Assembly: GCA_036925085.1 (NCBI GenBank)
Contig: JAUPFP010000001.1
Coordinates: 12,167,854-12,231,853 of the forward strand
DNA: 64,000 bases
Direction of reading: 5' to 3'
DNA from: Brachycybe producta
Taxonomy: Eukaryota; Arthropoda; Diplopoda; Playtdesmida; Andrognathidae
Shown here in pieces: positions 8,351 to 17,459 of the stretch. Within the stretch, counting starts at the first letter, position 1, and the number at the start of each line of letters is the position of its first letter. The position numbers and the translations under genes were made by a program. The notes beneath the pieces are model-generated. The model did not search any database. It had not been told where the DNA came from and saw only the letters and a list, made by a program, of their open reading frames with translations.

Positions 8351-10459
8351 ATGGCGTCTCCACTCGAGAATTTATATCAGGATGTGGCCACTACCGGGCA
8401 GGGTGGGGGTCACGGTGTCCGTGAACCCGTCGTGTCAGGTCGTGGCCACGAAGAGAGAGGGTTCAAGAGAGCCAGAGTAGAACCCTGCTCTATTATACCG
8501 ATCGTTGGAGGGTCAAAATTAATTTTCGATACGGCTGCTGTCGCCCTCGAAAAAGAAATTGCCGATGGATTGTGGGAACATAAAATTATTCTCACACCAT
8601 CAAAGACCATAAAACGACAGTCAAAGAAGATTCTGAAGGGGTTCGTTGGCGCTGGCCAACCGAATTTTTATAAAGCTATCAAGCCTGGAGAGTTTGCTCC
8701 AGGAGGTGCCGAACCTCGAAACTGGGGTAAAACCGGAGAGGAAGGAACGGAAGAGTGGGCATCCCACGATTGGGAACAGCACCACCGACGCAATCGACCT
8801 CCGGTACCGCATAGAAGTCTGCACGAGATATGGGACGAGCAAGGTCGCTACGTACCCAAAAGTCAAGCCTTGAAAGATGCGGAAAGGGCCTATGCCGAGC
8901 TGGTCGAGCCTGCAGCTGCCAAAGTGAAGACTGCTGCTCCAACTTTAAAAAGGCCCGCACCACTCACCAGTCCGCCAGTTGCTGATACTGCCCCGACTGC
9001 AGTTCTTCTCCGAAAGAAGAATAAACCTAGTAAGCGTCATCGTGAGGCCAAGCGCAAACGTGAGGAAGGGCTCACGGAATCCGCTGTGGCCCACCTCCCT
9101 AAGCGAATCGTCACAGACAACGCCACCATCGGGCCAGTTGTCACCATCTCCGGAAAGACAGAAACGGAAGACGACGATGTCCTATTCATTGACGCTGGAG
9201 AAATTGACTTAGTGGAGGAAGAGGTTGCCGAAGCTCCGGAACCCACAAAGACCTTCACCACGCTCAAAATTTCAACTGAGGAGGTCAACCTAAATACCAA
9301 GAGTCCGAGGGATCAATATAACGAACAGCTTAAATGGTTGATCGACCTGGCTGTTGCGTATCACGATCAAGGAAGGGCATTGGTCGACAATGTTTTTGAG
9401 ACGTTCGACGGAGAGAGGATCGTCCTCTATGATAGCCGCATCCTGGAAGGAGTTGTACTACCGAAGGACGCTGGAAGTACAGGCCCCACAGAAGACCTGT
9501 TGATTCGTGGAGTGCGACGTTGGAGGCAGCCAAGGCCTCTCGTCACACGAAACCGAGTCAACAGGGGCCTAAGAACCCAGCTGAGAACGGAAGTGTGTGG
9601 ATTCTTCCATCACGCACCTGGGAACAGCGTGACCATGAGGGATGTCTGTCCGAGAGTACCAGGACGACTCTACAAGGATGATGTTAAAATCCCAGGACCA
9701 GAGACAACCAGGGGCGCCGCAGAAGCTCCTGTGAGTCCTAGGGCTTCCGAAACACCTCCTGTACCGTCAAGGACCATAGAACGTAAAAACAAGATGTCGC
9801 CAAAAGCCGAAGACCAGGACAAGTCGAAGGATGAACCAGGAAAGAGTACCCGGGCCGTTTCGAAGAAGAAACCAGCCAAGGAGCGTCTGGGGTTGCCATT
9901 GCAGGTCCCTGATGGCAGACCCATCACTCATCCGAGCAGAAGCACCCGAGAGGACGAGACGGTGTTGAACAACCTGTGTGTTCACTGGCAGCAACGAAGG
10001 ACGCCGAGGCATCAGTTGTACCTAGGGATGTTCGAGTGGGACGAAACCCCACCCAAGAACAGAATCCCGAAGGGTCCAAAAGCCTATATTATTGCACTGG
10101 TCGTCCGCTGCGTATCCACCATCCTTGTTGTGAATCCGGATCACTGCGATGTCCTGATGTTTCACTACACCGACCGGGTCCAGTTGAAAGATGTCGAGGA
10201 AGGGGTGCGTGAATGGATCCGCACCTTTCTTCAATGGAGCCCGAAAGCGAAGATCCGTGTCGACAGTCGTCCAGTTCGCAGCCCTCACTTTAACGATGAT
10301 CGGCCGCATATCTTGTTTGACGCCGCAACAAGTTTTGCCGAAGGGCGTCGAAGCTATCGACAGTATCGAGGATCAGCAAATGCTGCCGTCATCCTGAAGG
10401 ACGCACTACGGAAGAGCCCAGAGAGTCCTGCCAACGGATGGGCCCGCATGGACTATTAG
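8351..10459 (+). CDS. Unknown 702-aa protein encoded after pol
   Basis: A long intact ORF in the position where env-like genes sit in some gypsy elements. I choose the ATG at 8351 (MASPLENLYQ) because the open frame upstream back to 7943 is AT-rich and looks untranslated. I see no signal peptide, fusion peptide or clear transmembrane segment, so it does not look like an envelope protein. A strongly basic stretch near residues 220-240 (SKRHREAKRKREEG) could be a nuclear localisation signal, followed by an acidic run near 270-295. The last 170 residues look the most folded (PKAYIIALVVRCVSTILVV, then VREWIRTFLQW). The base composition is closer to gag/pol than to the flanking host DNA. No known family recognised. 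Confidence 0.75.
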   Translation: MASPLENLYQDVATTGQGGGHGVREPVVSGRGHEERGFKRARVEPCSIIPIVGGSKLIFDTAAVALEKEIADGLWEHKIILTPSKTIKRQSKKILKGFVGAGQPNFYKAIKPGEFAPGGAEPRNWGKTGEEGTEEWASHDWEQHHRRNRPPVPHRSLHEIWDEQGRYVPKSQALKDAERAYAELVEPAAAKVKTAAPTLKRPAPLTSPPVADTAPTAVLLRKKNKPSKRHREAKRKREEGLTESAVAHLPKRIVTDNATIGPVVTISGKTETEDDDVLFIDAGEIDLVEEEVAEAPEPTKTFTTLKISTEEVNLNTKSPRDQYNEQLKWLIDLAVAYHDQGRALVDNVFETFDGERIVLYDSRILEGVVLPKDAGSTGPTEDLLIRGVRRWRQPRPLVTRNRVNRGLRTQLRTEVCGFFHHAPGNSVTMRDVCPRVPGRLYKDDVKIPGPETTRGAAEAPVSPRASETPPVPSRTIERKNKMSPKAEDQDKSKDEPGKSTRAVSKKKPAKERLGLPLQVPDGRPITHPSRSTREDETVLNNLCVHWQQRRTPRHQLYLGMFEWDETPPKNRIPKGPKAYIIALVVRCVSTILVVNPDHCDVLMFHYTDRVQLKDVEEGVREWIRTFLQWSPKAKIRVDSRPVRSPHFNDDRPHILFDAATSFAEGRRSYRQYRGSANAAVILKDALRKSPESPANGWARMDY

Positions 10460-10465
10460 TATTTT

Positions 10466-10860
10466 AAGTATTTCTATGTATACTTTGTTTTTTTTTATAT
10501 ATGCGCGTTTGCATTTATATTTCGTTTTTAGTAGTTCCATCCTTTGTATTGTTTTAATGCATGTTCGCATTTGTTTTATAGACCGTTGTCTTTTGTTTTT
10601 ATAGTAATTTTAAAGTTTTAGGGGATTTCCCTAGTAGTAATTTGATAGGCTGTTGCCTATTTGTCTTTTAAATCTATTAGATTCGTTCTTTTAATTCCAA
10701 GCGGGAATTTTTAAATAGCAAGTGCTATTGTGATCACGAGTTGTGATTTTTATTAAATTATAGCATCCACCGGGATTATAATTTTTGTCTTTTAGATTTT
10801 ATACCAACGGGTATTGTTTTAACGGGTTTTGCAACTTTTGGAAGCACAGGGACGTGCTTC
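10466..10860 (+). promoter_or_regulatory. Array of about twelve consecutive short hairpins
   Basis: The 3' non-coding region of element 1, between the last ORF and the polypurine tract. Perfect inverted repeats follow each other every 20-35 bases, separated by T-rich linkers: 10466-10485, 10501-10514, 10556-10571, 10580-10591, 10620-10632, 10645-10660, 10671-10683, 10693-10709, 10714-10729, 10733-10747, 10756-10783 (two-part stem), 10801-10814 and 10841-10860. Stems are 4-7 bp, most loops 3-8 bases, and the stem sequences all differ. The structure, not the sequence, is what repeats. Function unknown. Confidence 0.7.
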
Positions 10861-10870
10861 TAAACTAGTT

Positions 10871-10876
10871 GGGGGG
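10871..10876 (+). other. Polypurine tract
   Basis: A run of six G directly before the 3' LTR, in the place where plus-strand DNA synthesis is primed. Confidence 0.7.
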
Positions 10877-11680
10877 TGTAACGAATTCAGCGATTGAATT
10901 CGTTCGTTATTTTGAATCACCCTGTAGAATAAGAAGTAATAACGGAGGTTCTCACCTCATGCTTGGGGGTGGCTGGGAGGCCATCGCGACGATGACTCCC
11001 TGCCCTCCAAGATGAGAACAATAGCCAAGAGGGTTGTATCGTTGATTTAATAGGACACATCCTAGAGAAATCAACGATGCAAAACTCTTGGACGTGAGAA
11101 TCTTTTATGAAGTTATTATTAGAAGGATCAACGAAGATCCTTCTTGATTGTTATATTTTATACATCTTATAGATGTCTTCGTTTTGCAATTAATGTAATT
11201 AATTAAAGGTCCTGGTGGTCTTCAAGGATCTTGTGTTAGCAATCACATGTTTCATTGTAATATTTTGTATAAATATTGGACCGTGTGGATTGAGAGAGCA
11301 GACTGGTTACATCTTACGAACTAGACACACCACTGATGCTCTCAATCCACAGCGAGTCGCTGTTTTTGAATAAAGTATCTTGTTGTAAATATACATTCGA
11401 TGTGTGGACTTAGTTATTTTCTGGGGAGTGGGACTTTGCATTACAGTCGCCACATAGAAGATGATTCGACCAGCTAAGAAGGAAGCCTCCAGCAGCCACG
11501 TGTAAGACGACATCTCTAGAATATTCTCTACCACAGGTCTCCTGAGGTACCGACCCTTGTGTCCCTGGTGGTTAAGTAGCAACACAGGAGCCAATAGACC
11601 GAAAGACTTAATCATCAACATCCATTCGACACTTCTAGATGGCTAGCAGAGATCTCTCTACTAACCCTACGGAAACGGGG
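10877..11680 (+). repeat. 3' LTR of element 1, missing its last 8 bases
   Basis: Matches 350-1172 apart from a 19-base deletion (bases near 700-720 of the 5' LTR are absent) and a few substitutions. It includes the TATA box, AATAAA and the gag ATG (11639). The similarity ends at GGGG (11680); the terminal ATGTTACA of the 5' LTR is replaced by GTGAAAAT. No target duplication matching the GAGTGG before 350 is present. Confidence 0.9.
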
Positions 11681-11922
11681 GTGAAAATGATTAAATCCAG
11701 TGGTAAAAAATCACTGAGTTTAAATCATTCATTAAATCTTGCTTTTAATTTTCATTTTTATTGGTTTTCAACTCAAATACAGTATAAGAAAACAGAAACA
11801 AGATTTGAATCAGAAAATAATTGACTGTGTTTTGAATAACTGTTTTATCTCAAGATTTTGATTGTTTTACCTTTTTCAGTTTTTTAATTAAAAACTGGCA
11901 TAAAAATCACCATTTAATAAAA
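11681..11922. other. AT-rich segment joining 3' LTR to transposon
   Basis: No coding potential recognised. It includes a small hairpin CAGTG/CACTG near 11699-11717. It should recur just upstream of position 1, outside the window, if the two transposon copies are a true duplication. Confidence 0.5.
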
Positions 11923-12071
11923 AATTTCAATTTAATACTAAAAATTTCAAATTAATACTAAAAATTCATGATTTAATAAAAAATAATGATTTTTAATAAC
12001 CCTGCTTTAAATGTTTTGCATTATTAAATAATTATTTTTTATTTCTATTCTATGGCTTGCATGAAATAGAT

Positions 12072-12160
12072 AATCTTTCTCAACAATGTTTGTTGGCCCT
12101 GAAAAGGGCTATTGGTTCTGGCCCTGAAAAGGGCCGTTGGTTGGGGCCCTGAAAAGGGCC
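12072..12160 (-). promoter_or_regulatory. Histone-type stem-loops and downstream element, transposase 3' UTR
   Basis: On the minus strand, after the transposase stop (12205), come stem-loops at 12160-12145, 12135-12120 and 12110-12095; the first two are perfect GGCCCTTTTCAGGGCC and the third has one mismatch. GAGAAAGATT follows 13 bases later (12081-12072). Distance from stop codon, loop sequence and the purine motif all agree with replication-dependent histone mRNA 3' ends. An alternative is that these are palindromic transposase-binding repeats. Confidence 0.6.
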
Positions 12161-12204
12161 ATTAATGTTTGCTCTGAAAAAGACTTTCTGTAGGATATTA
12201 TGTT

Positions 12205-13575
12205 TCAGTCAGAATCAGCAAGAGGAACTCCATATGTTTCCAAGTCAGATTCCTCTTCTGTAGATGAGTGGTCTGTAGAATCATCATTAATGTTAATAAC
12301 TATTTGTGGCTGTTCCAACATATTGTCTACCAATCCATCACTTTCCCAATAACCTTCTGCAACCTTGTCAGTGTGCTTAACACAGTTTGCCCAATCTTCT
12401 GGAGTGACTTGCTGTAAAGCACTTTCCCATAGTTTTTTGAAATCTTCTTTCTTGAATGTTGTATTGTTTTCAGCAACAAACCATTTAGCCTGTGCCCATA
12501 TCATTTCAATTGGGTTTAAATCGCAATGATATGGTGGTAAGCGATCAATAGTGTGTCCATGTTGTGCAGCCAATTCATCAATAACATAACGCTTAATTGC
12601 ATTTGTTTGTTTGACTAAATGCAGTAGATGCATTTTTAGCATTTTATCATCAAATAAAATGTCATGTTTTTTTAGCCAAGCTTGGATATCACTTTTCTTA
12701 TAGCTGGTTGTGGGTGGTTTGTCTATTTGCACACTATGGTAGGGTGCATTGTCCATAACTATGATGCTTGAAGGTGGGATGTTAGGCAAAAGTTGTGTTG
12801 TGAACCACTTTGTAAAATTCTCTGCATTCATTTCTTCATGGTAATCTCCTGTTTTTGTTTTGGCTTGAAAATACAATGAAGCATTTGGAACAAAACCATT
12901 CTTTGAGCCAGCATTACATATAATAAATCGGTGTCCTTTACTGTTAGGGACTTCTGGTCCTGATACTTTTTTTGACAGTGCATACAACCATGTCTTTTTG
13001 ACATGGTGAGTGGTGTGCAGATACGTTTCATCCAAATAAATAACAGGATGAGTAGGATTTTTTGTTGTAAGATGTTTCATTGTTTTCAAGAATTTTTGCC
13101 GTGCTGCAACTATGTGTGGGTTTTCCAGTAAGAATTTTCTTCCATCAACATTTTTCCATCTGAAACCGAGTTTATGTATAATTTTCCTTGTGCTGCTTTT
13201 GTGTCCATTGAAGGAACATCTCTTAACCATTTCTGCAGTTATAGATGATAGTGTTGGGAATTTTCTCTCTCTATAGAAGTCATGTATAATTTGACGAACA
13301 ACTTGTTCATCAAAGTCCTCCAAATTTGTAACTGGACTTTCCCGCTTTCTTTTCTTACCAGGAGTTCCAAATTCAGGCTCTTCAATACCTTCCTTCACTA
13401 TGCGTTTGATGGTTGCTATAGAAACACATGTGGCATCTGAAACCCTTTCACGTGCTTTCTTGAAGTCAATTTTAGGTGCTCCCAACCTCTTTTCTTCCTC
13501 CATAAATGAAACAACATTAAAAACTATTTGTCTTGCTTGACTTTTAAGTGGCTTGCCTTGCCGTATCGAACTCAT
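12205..13575 (-). CDS. DDE transposase, long-spacing Tc1/mariner type
   Basis: Cut-and-paste transposase of 456 residues, intact. The N-terminal 135 residues contain helix-turn-helix-like DNA-binding segments (KARERVSDATCVSIATIKRIVK near 40-61, and 106-135). The catalytic triad is visible: Asp182 in YLDETYLHTT, Asp275 in IIVMDNAPYH, and Glu357 in DLNPIEMIW. The second Asp and the Glu are 81-82 residues apart, far more than the 34-41 of ordinary Tc1/mariner enzymes; a group with this spacing (DD82E, 'Sailor') has been described, largely in molluscs as I recall. Residues 425-456 are acidic and Ser-rich. The stop is 44 bases before the first histone-type stem-loop. Confidence 0.9.
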   Translation of the reverse strand: MSSIRQGKPLKSQARQIVFNVVSFMEEEKRLGAPKIDFKKARERVSDATCVSIATIKRIVKEGIEEPEFGTPGKKRKRESPVTNLEDFDEQVVRQIIHDFYRERKFPTLSSITAEMVKRCSFNGHKSSTRKIIHKLGFRWKNVDGRKFLLENPHIVAARQKFLKTMKHLTTKNPTHPVIYLDETYLHTTHHVKKTWLYALSKKVSGPEVPNSKGHRFIICNAGSKNGFVPNASLYFQAKTKTGDYHEEMNAENFTKWFTTQLLPNIPPSSIIVMDNAPYHSVQIDKPPTTSYKKSDIQAWLKKHDILFDDKMLKMHLLHLVKQTNAIKRYVIDELAAQHGHTIDRLPPYHCDLNPIEMIWAQAKWFVAENNTTFKKEDFKKLWESALQQVTPEDWANCVKHTDKVAEGYWESDGLVDNMLEQPQIVININDDSTDHSSTEEESDLETYGVPLADSD

Positions 13576-13987
13576 GGTAACTTATGCAATGAATAATTGC
13601 AAACACTGTTAGCTAGCTCTGGTTAGATTGAAAATGAGTCTTCACTTGATAAAGACCAGTGAATTTGTTTTAAACCATGCTTTATTGCTTTCCCCTTATG
13701 CTGTTACTTGACCATAAAGTTAACAACAAAATTAAAGTCTCTTATGAAGCAATCAAGGAGAAAAGGTGTAAGCAAGATGTTTATACAATTAGGGTGAAAG
13801 TGTGAACACAAATTTAGCTGGGTAACAGTCAATGAACAAGGCCATTGAGTCAGTCTTCAAAAACTCTCAATTCTGCTTTAAAATCACTTTAGAAGAGGTC
13901 TAGCAAAGTAGAACTGGATGTGTGGGGAGGGGAAATAACATCTTTAGAAGGCAAAAGTGAAGACAACTTTAATTTTCAATCTAACCA

Positions 13988-14106
13988 AAAGGTCTTTTTC
14001 AGAGCAAACATTAACAGCCCTTTTCAGGACCAGAATTAATGGCCCTTTTCAGGTAGAACAAACATTGCAGAGAAAGATTACCTGTACCAATTCCATGCAG
14101 CACATG
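13988..14106 (+). repeat. Right terminal inverted repeat with decayed stem-loops
   Basis: Inverted relative of 12055-12186. It faces outwards on the plus strand and holds two imperfect stem-loops, AGCCCTTTTCAGGACC (14016-14031) and GGCCCTTTTCAGGTAG (14041-14056), followed by GAGAAAGATT (14070-14079). Confidence 0.7.
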
Positions 14107-14421
14107 ATAGAAATGTTATAGTTTATAGTTAAAAATTTTAACAATTTAATTTCTTAAACTAGCCTAAAACAATTTATTGCAGTTTTAAAATGTTTATTAT
14201 AATGCTTTATTAAGTAAAAATAAAATTGTTAGTGTGTTTGTTAAAATAATGTTAATAACACTAGGCCTACTATTTTTTAGGTTTTAAAACCTTGAATTTC
14301 TTCAGTTTATAAAATGGTTGTTGTTATAAAGCTAAAATAAGGATGGTTTTTGTTGTAATTTGTTAACATTCTATGAATAGGGACGGTCATTTGGTAGTTT
14401 TCATTTTCTACTTTTTTAAAA

Positions 14422-14468
14422 CTTTTGTCCCCTCTCCTTTTTTCCACATAAAAAAGAGGGGACAAAAG
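14422..14468. repeat. 14-bp perfect inverted repeat
   Basis: CTTTTGTCCCCTCT (14422-14435) is inverted at 14455-14468 with a 19-base loop; a third, direct copy of the core TTTGTCCCCTCT begins near 14482. The ORF that covers it looks spurious. Confidence 0.7.
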
Positions 14469-14559
14469 CCAATAAAAAACCTTTGTCCCCTCTGTTTTAT
14501 TAGTGTACCACTTATTGAGACTCAATATAATGTGTTTTTCTAAAAGTTCAGGGCTCAAG

Positions 14560-15480
14560 TTAGAGTAACCGATCTCTACAACAAATGTCCAATTTACAAA
14601 AGCTCAGAAGTGATTCTCACAACAAGAAAAGATATTCTAAGCGACAATATTGATTTGTCACCATTTCAAATTGACATCCAAATACCAAATGACACAACAT
14701 ACTGTGTTGTATGTAACAAAGTAGGAGGAGGCACCACTGCAATACATGCAATAAATAAATGCATGTCATCTATTGGCGAAGAAGGATATCAACAAAATAT
14801 TAATTGCTTCAATATATATTCTTCTCATAATGTGTTTGTGTCTGCTTATTTGTTTGTGCATGTTTTCTCTATTTTGTGTAGCCTCACTTGTGTGCACGAA
14901 TAAATTGTAAACTTATGCTCTTAATTTGTAAATGGATTTTTATTATTTTGTATGATATGCCTGTTTCTTTATTTTATATTTGTGCATGTGTTAGCTCTTC
15001 TTTTTATGTTTGTTTGTTCCTTTGCTTTTCGTGCACATGTACTGTTTATTGGCTTAAAAAAGTCATCCAAAGAGCATGGATTTATGATGTAAAAAGGTAA
15101 GGTGGGCTCTTCCTGGAGACTAATTTGGATCCTTCTGTGCATGACATGTGAGAGAAATATTTGATATTACGGAGGTTTATGGAAACTTAGGGGCATTAGC
15201 TGATTTTTTACCTGTCAGACTTTTGGAGTAATGTTTGTATTTTCAGAATCATTGATTACTGTTTCCACATTTTAAAAGTTATGCATTTTTAAACTTTGGA
15301 AACTGCCTTGTTTTTTGGTTTAGTCAGCTGTGTTTTACACATTTATGGGTTGTTTCCAGTTTTACGGGAAAAAACGACATTCAAAATTAACTATTGATTC
15401 TGAAAGTACATGTACAAACATTACTCTATCCATGCAAAAATAGGTAAAATTAAAAATTTTGATTTTTCAGAATATTGTAA
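14560..15480. other. Unassigned AT-rich stretch
   Basis: A 97-codon plus-strand ORF starting at 14610 (CVVCNKVGGG near residue 32) may be a decayed coding fragment, but I recognise no family. Nothing else is supported. Confidence 0.3.
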
Positions 15481-15581
15481 CAGTCTAGAGCTGCAGTTAC
15501 GGTACTCAAATCTGGATCCTTTTAGTTTGGGCAGATACCACCTTATGCCAAGAGTATGTACAATTCAGGCTTGACTCCTAA

Positions 15582-15684
15582 TGGTGCAGGGGTAATTCCC
15601 TATTTCCTTTGGACGTAGTTGGCTAGAAGAGAATAAATCAAGACAGGCGAGATGAATGCAGATTGTCAAATTGTACTTGTTTAT
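15582..15684 (-). repeat. LTR fragment related to 40695-41146
   Basis: It shares TGGTGC-GGGGT near its left end and AGGCGAGATGAATGCAG near 15645 with the LTR at 40695. It ends at a hAT-like sequence at 15687. Confidence 0.45.
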
Positions 15685-15686
15685 TG

Positions 15687-15800
15687 CAGCGGTCTTCAAA
15701 CTGGGCTCCGCAGAACCTTAGGGTTCTGCCTCAGGGGTTCCACGAAAGAAATTGAGTTATTTAAAAATTCAAAATTTTTTCACACATCCCAAAAAAATTA
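15687..15800 (+). mobile_element. hAT-like terminal sequence
   Basis: CAGCGGTCTTCAAACTGGG followed by a self-complementary AGAACCTTAGGGTTCT block is typical of one end of non-autonomous hAT elements. I could not find the other end, so this is a fragment or a boundary. Confidence 0.45.
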
Positions 15801-16100
15801 TTTTAATTAAATTTTCATAAGAATGTTAGGTGTTGAAAAAATAATTAAAAAAACAACACCTAACTATAATTTGAGAGAGGGGCAGAGATAATAAAAAAGG
15901 AAGTTAGAATAAAGTTAAGAGAAAGAGTCGGAGCTAAAAAGAGAAACACTAAAAGAGAAGTAAAAAAGAACAAAATGAGTAACCAAAAATGGCGGGAAAG
16001 TAGTATTAAAGAGAGGGTGGATAAAAGTATGAATGAATAACACCCACCCACACACACTCATAGTAAACAGAGGCAAAAAAGGGGAGAGGGTGAAAAAATT

Positions 16101-16330
16101 AAAAGAAACCCACCCAGACATAAGAGAAAGACCAAAGCAAGAAAATCAGAGAGGGGGGGAAAAACGAAAAGAAACCCACCCACACATAAGAGAAAGACCA
16201 AAGCAAGAAAATCAGAGAGGGGGGGAAAAACGAAAAGAAACCCACCCACACATAAGAGAAAGACCAAAGCAAGAAAATCAGAGAGGGGGGAAAACGAAAA
16301 GAAACCCACCCACACATGTAAAAGAGTAAT
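16101..16330. repeat. 66-bp minisatellite, about 3.5 copies
   Basis: Units begin AAAAGAAACCCACCCA at about 16101, 16167, 16233 and 16296. Because the unit is a multiple of three, long spurious ORFs appear on both strands. The relative at about 41930 has only about 1.3 units, so the array grew in this copy. Confidence 0.85.
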
Positions 16331-17320
16331 AAAAAGTTTTAAAGAAAAACAAGAGAGGGGGTAAAGAGAAAGACAAAACCCACCCACACACACACACACT
16401 TGAGAAGGGTGAGCCCAAATGAGTGTACCATGTTAAATAAAAACTTTTTTACAAAATTTGATGTAATTAAAGAATGAAAAGAGCGGGAAACATACTATAA
16501 AGTGTAATAGATGGATAAATGAAGTGGTTATATCAGGTTATATCAGTGACCTGATATAACCTGATTACCTAGTGGAGTATAAAATAAGAGATAATTAAGT
16601 TGAACAATGAAAAGGTTGAAATGTGACTCTTTTAAATAGAAGAACATATGGTGTATACTTCATACTCACACGGTAGAAGACCACGTTATGACGTCATTAT
16701 AGAGAAGAATAAAAAGAAGAAACCGATGGAAAAAAAGTGTAACAAGATACTTTTTACCATACACTCTGACTCTCTTCGATATGCAAAACAACAAAGTAAT
16801 AAAAAGTTAAAGAAAAAAGTAAAGCACACATAACAGGTTCTCAACACATTGAGAAAAGAGCCACTAATAAAATATAGAGTATATTGAAGACTATAGAGAA
16901 GAAACTTATGAATGAGTATAGTAAAATGAATGAAACAATATGTGAAGTCAAACATAACCCAAAAGAGGTACCAACGAAGTAACGAAAGAGTTGTATGATA
17001 TTAGGGTTCTCAACACAGTAAGAGTGAAAGGGCCAAAATAGTATCTAAATAGAAATACATTTCAGAGGGCCCAGAAAATCAAATAAATGAACAATTGGAA
17101 TACTAGTCGTTAAAAGAAATGTTATGAGTTGCAGAAAACTAAAACTTTCAATGAAAAGTTAAAAGGTTAACCATAATAATTCATAGAAAATGACGGGTTA
17201 GTGGAAATAACAGTATGTATCGATGATCGTAAAAAAATTATAAAGAAGCTAAAGTATAATTTTACGACCGGATGCATACTAGGCAGATGTTCGTAGAAAA
17301 AGATCAAAAGCAGGTTGACC

Positions 17321-17361
17321 GATTGGTTATTTTAATTTTTGGAAATTGTTTTTAACCAATC
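17321..17361 (+). promoter_or_regulatory. Inverted CCAAT pair
   Basis: GATTGGTTA (17321-17329) and its complement TAACCAATC (17353-17361) form a 9-bp inverted repeat with two facing CCAAT boxes. The same arrangement is at 39517-39558. Promoter role is inference. Confidence 0.4.
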
Positions 17362-17459
17362 AGGATACTGAAAAATCATTTTGAACTAAAGATGTGATGA
17401 ACATCGTATTCTCGAGAGAGTCCGATATTGGAGGTTAAGGGAAAATGACGTGTTCAACA

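Larger units (their letters stand above)
350..11680 (+). mobile_element. Ty3/gypsy LTR retrotransposon, element 1
   Basis: An 11.3-kb element with near-identical LTRs at 350-1180 and 10877-11680, a tRNA primer site at 1184-1201, gag, a spacer ORF, pol in the order protease, reverse transcriptase, RNase H, integrase, a long unknown ORF, a hairpin-rich 3' non-coding region and a polypurine tract. Beyond a 19-base deletion I saw only a few substitutions between the LTRs, so insertion was recent, yet pol has single-base frameshifts near 6820 and 6985 and gag one near 2575. The 3' LTR lacks its last 8 bases and is followed by a second copy of the flanking transposon sequence rather than by its continuation. 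Confidence 0.93.
11923..14106 (-). mobile_element. Tc1/mariner-superfamily transposon, copy B
   Basis: The transposase gene is framed by inverted repeats of about 120 bases: 12055-12186 on the left and 13988-14106 on the right. Reading inwards both share GCATGRAAT, TAATCTTTCTC, CAATGTTTGTT, one or more GGCCCTGAAAAGG motifs and TGTTTGCTCTGAAAAAGAC. The repeats are imperfect, and the true ends and the TA target are not certain. The left outer part (11923-12271) is duplicated at 1-349. Confidence 0.8.

Noticed and set aside
8351..10459. Envelope gene
   Set aside because: No signal peptide, furin-like site, fusion peptide or transmembrane anchor can be seen in the translated protein.
16033..16400. 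Long ORFs on both strands in the CCCACCC repeat
   Set aside because: They are produced by a 66-bp repeat unit, a multiple of three; the proteins are simple repeats and the paralogous copy lacks them.
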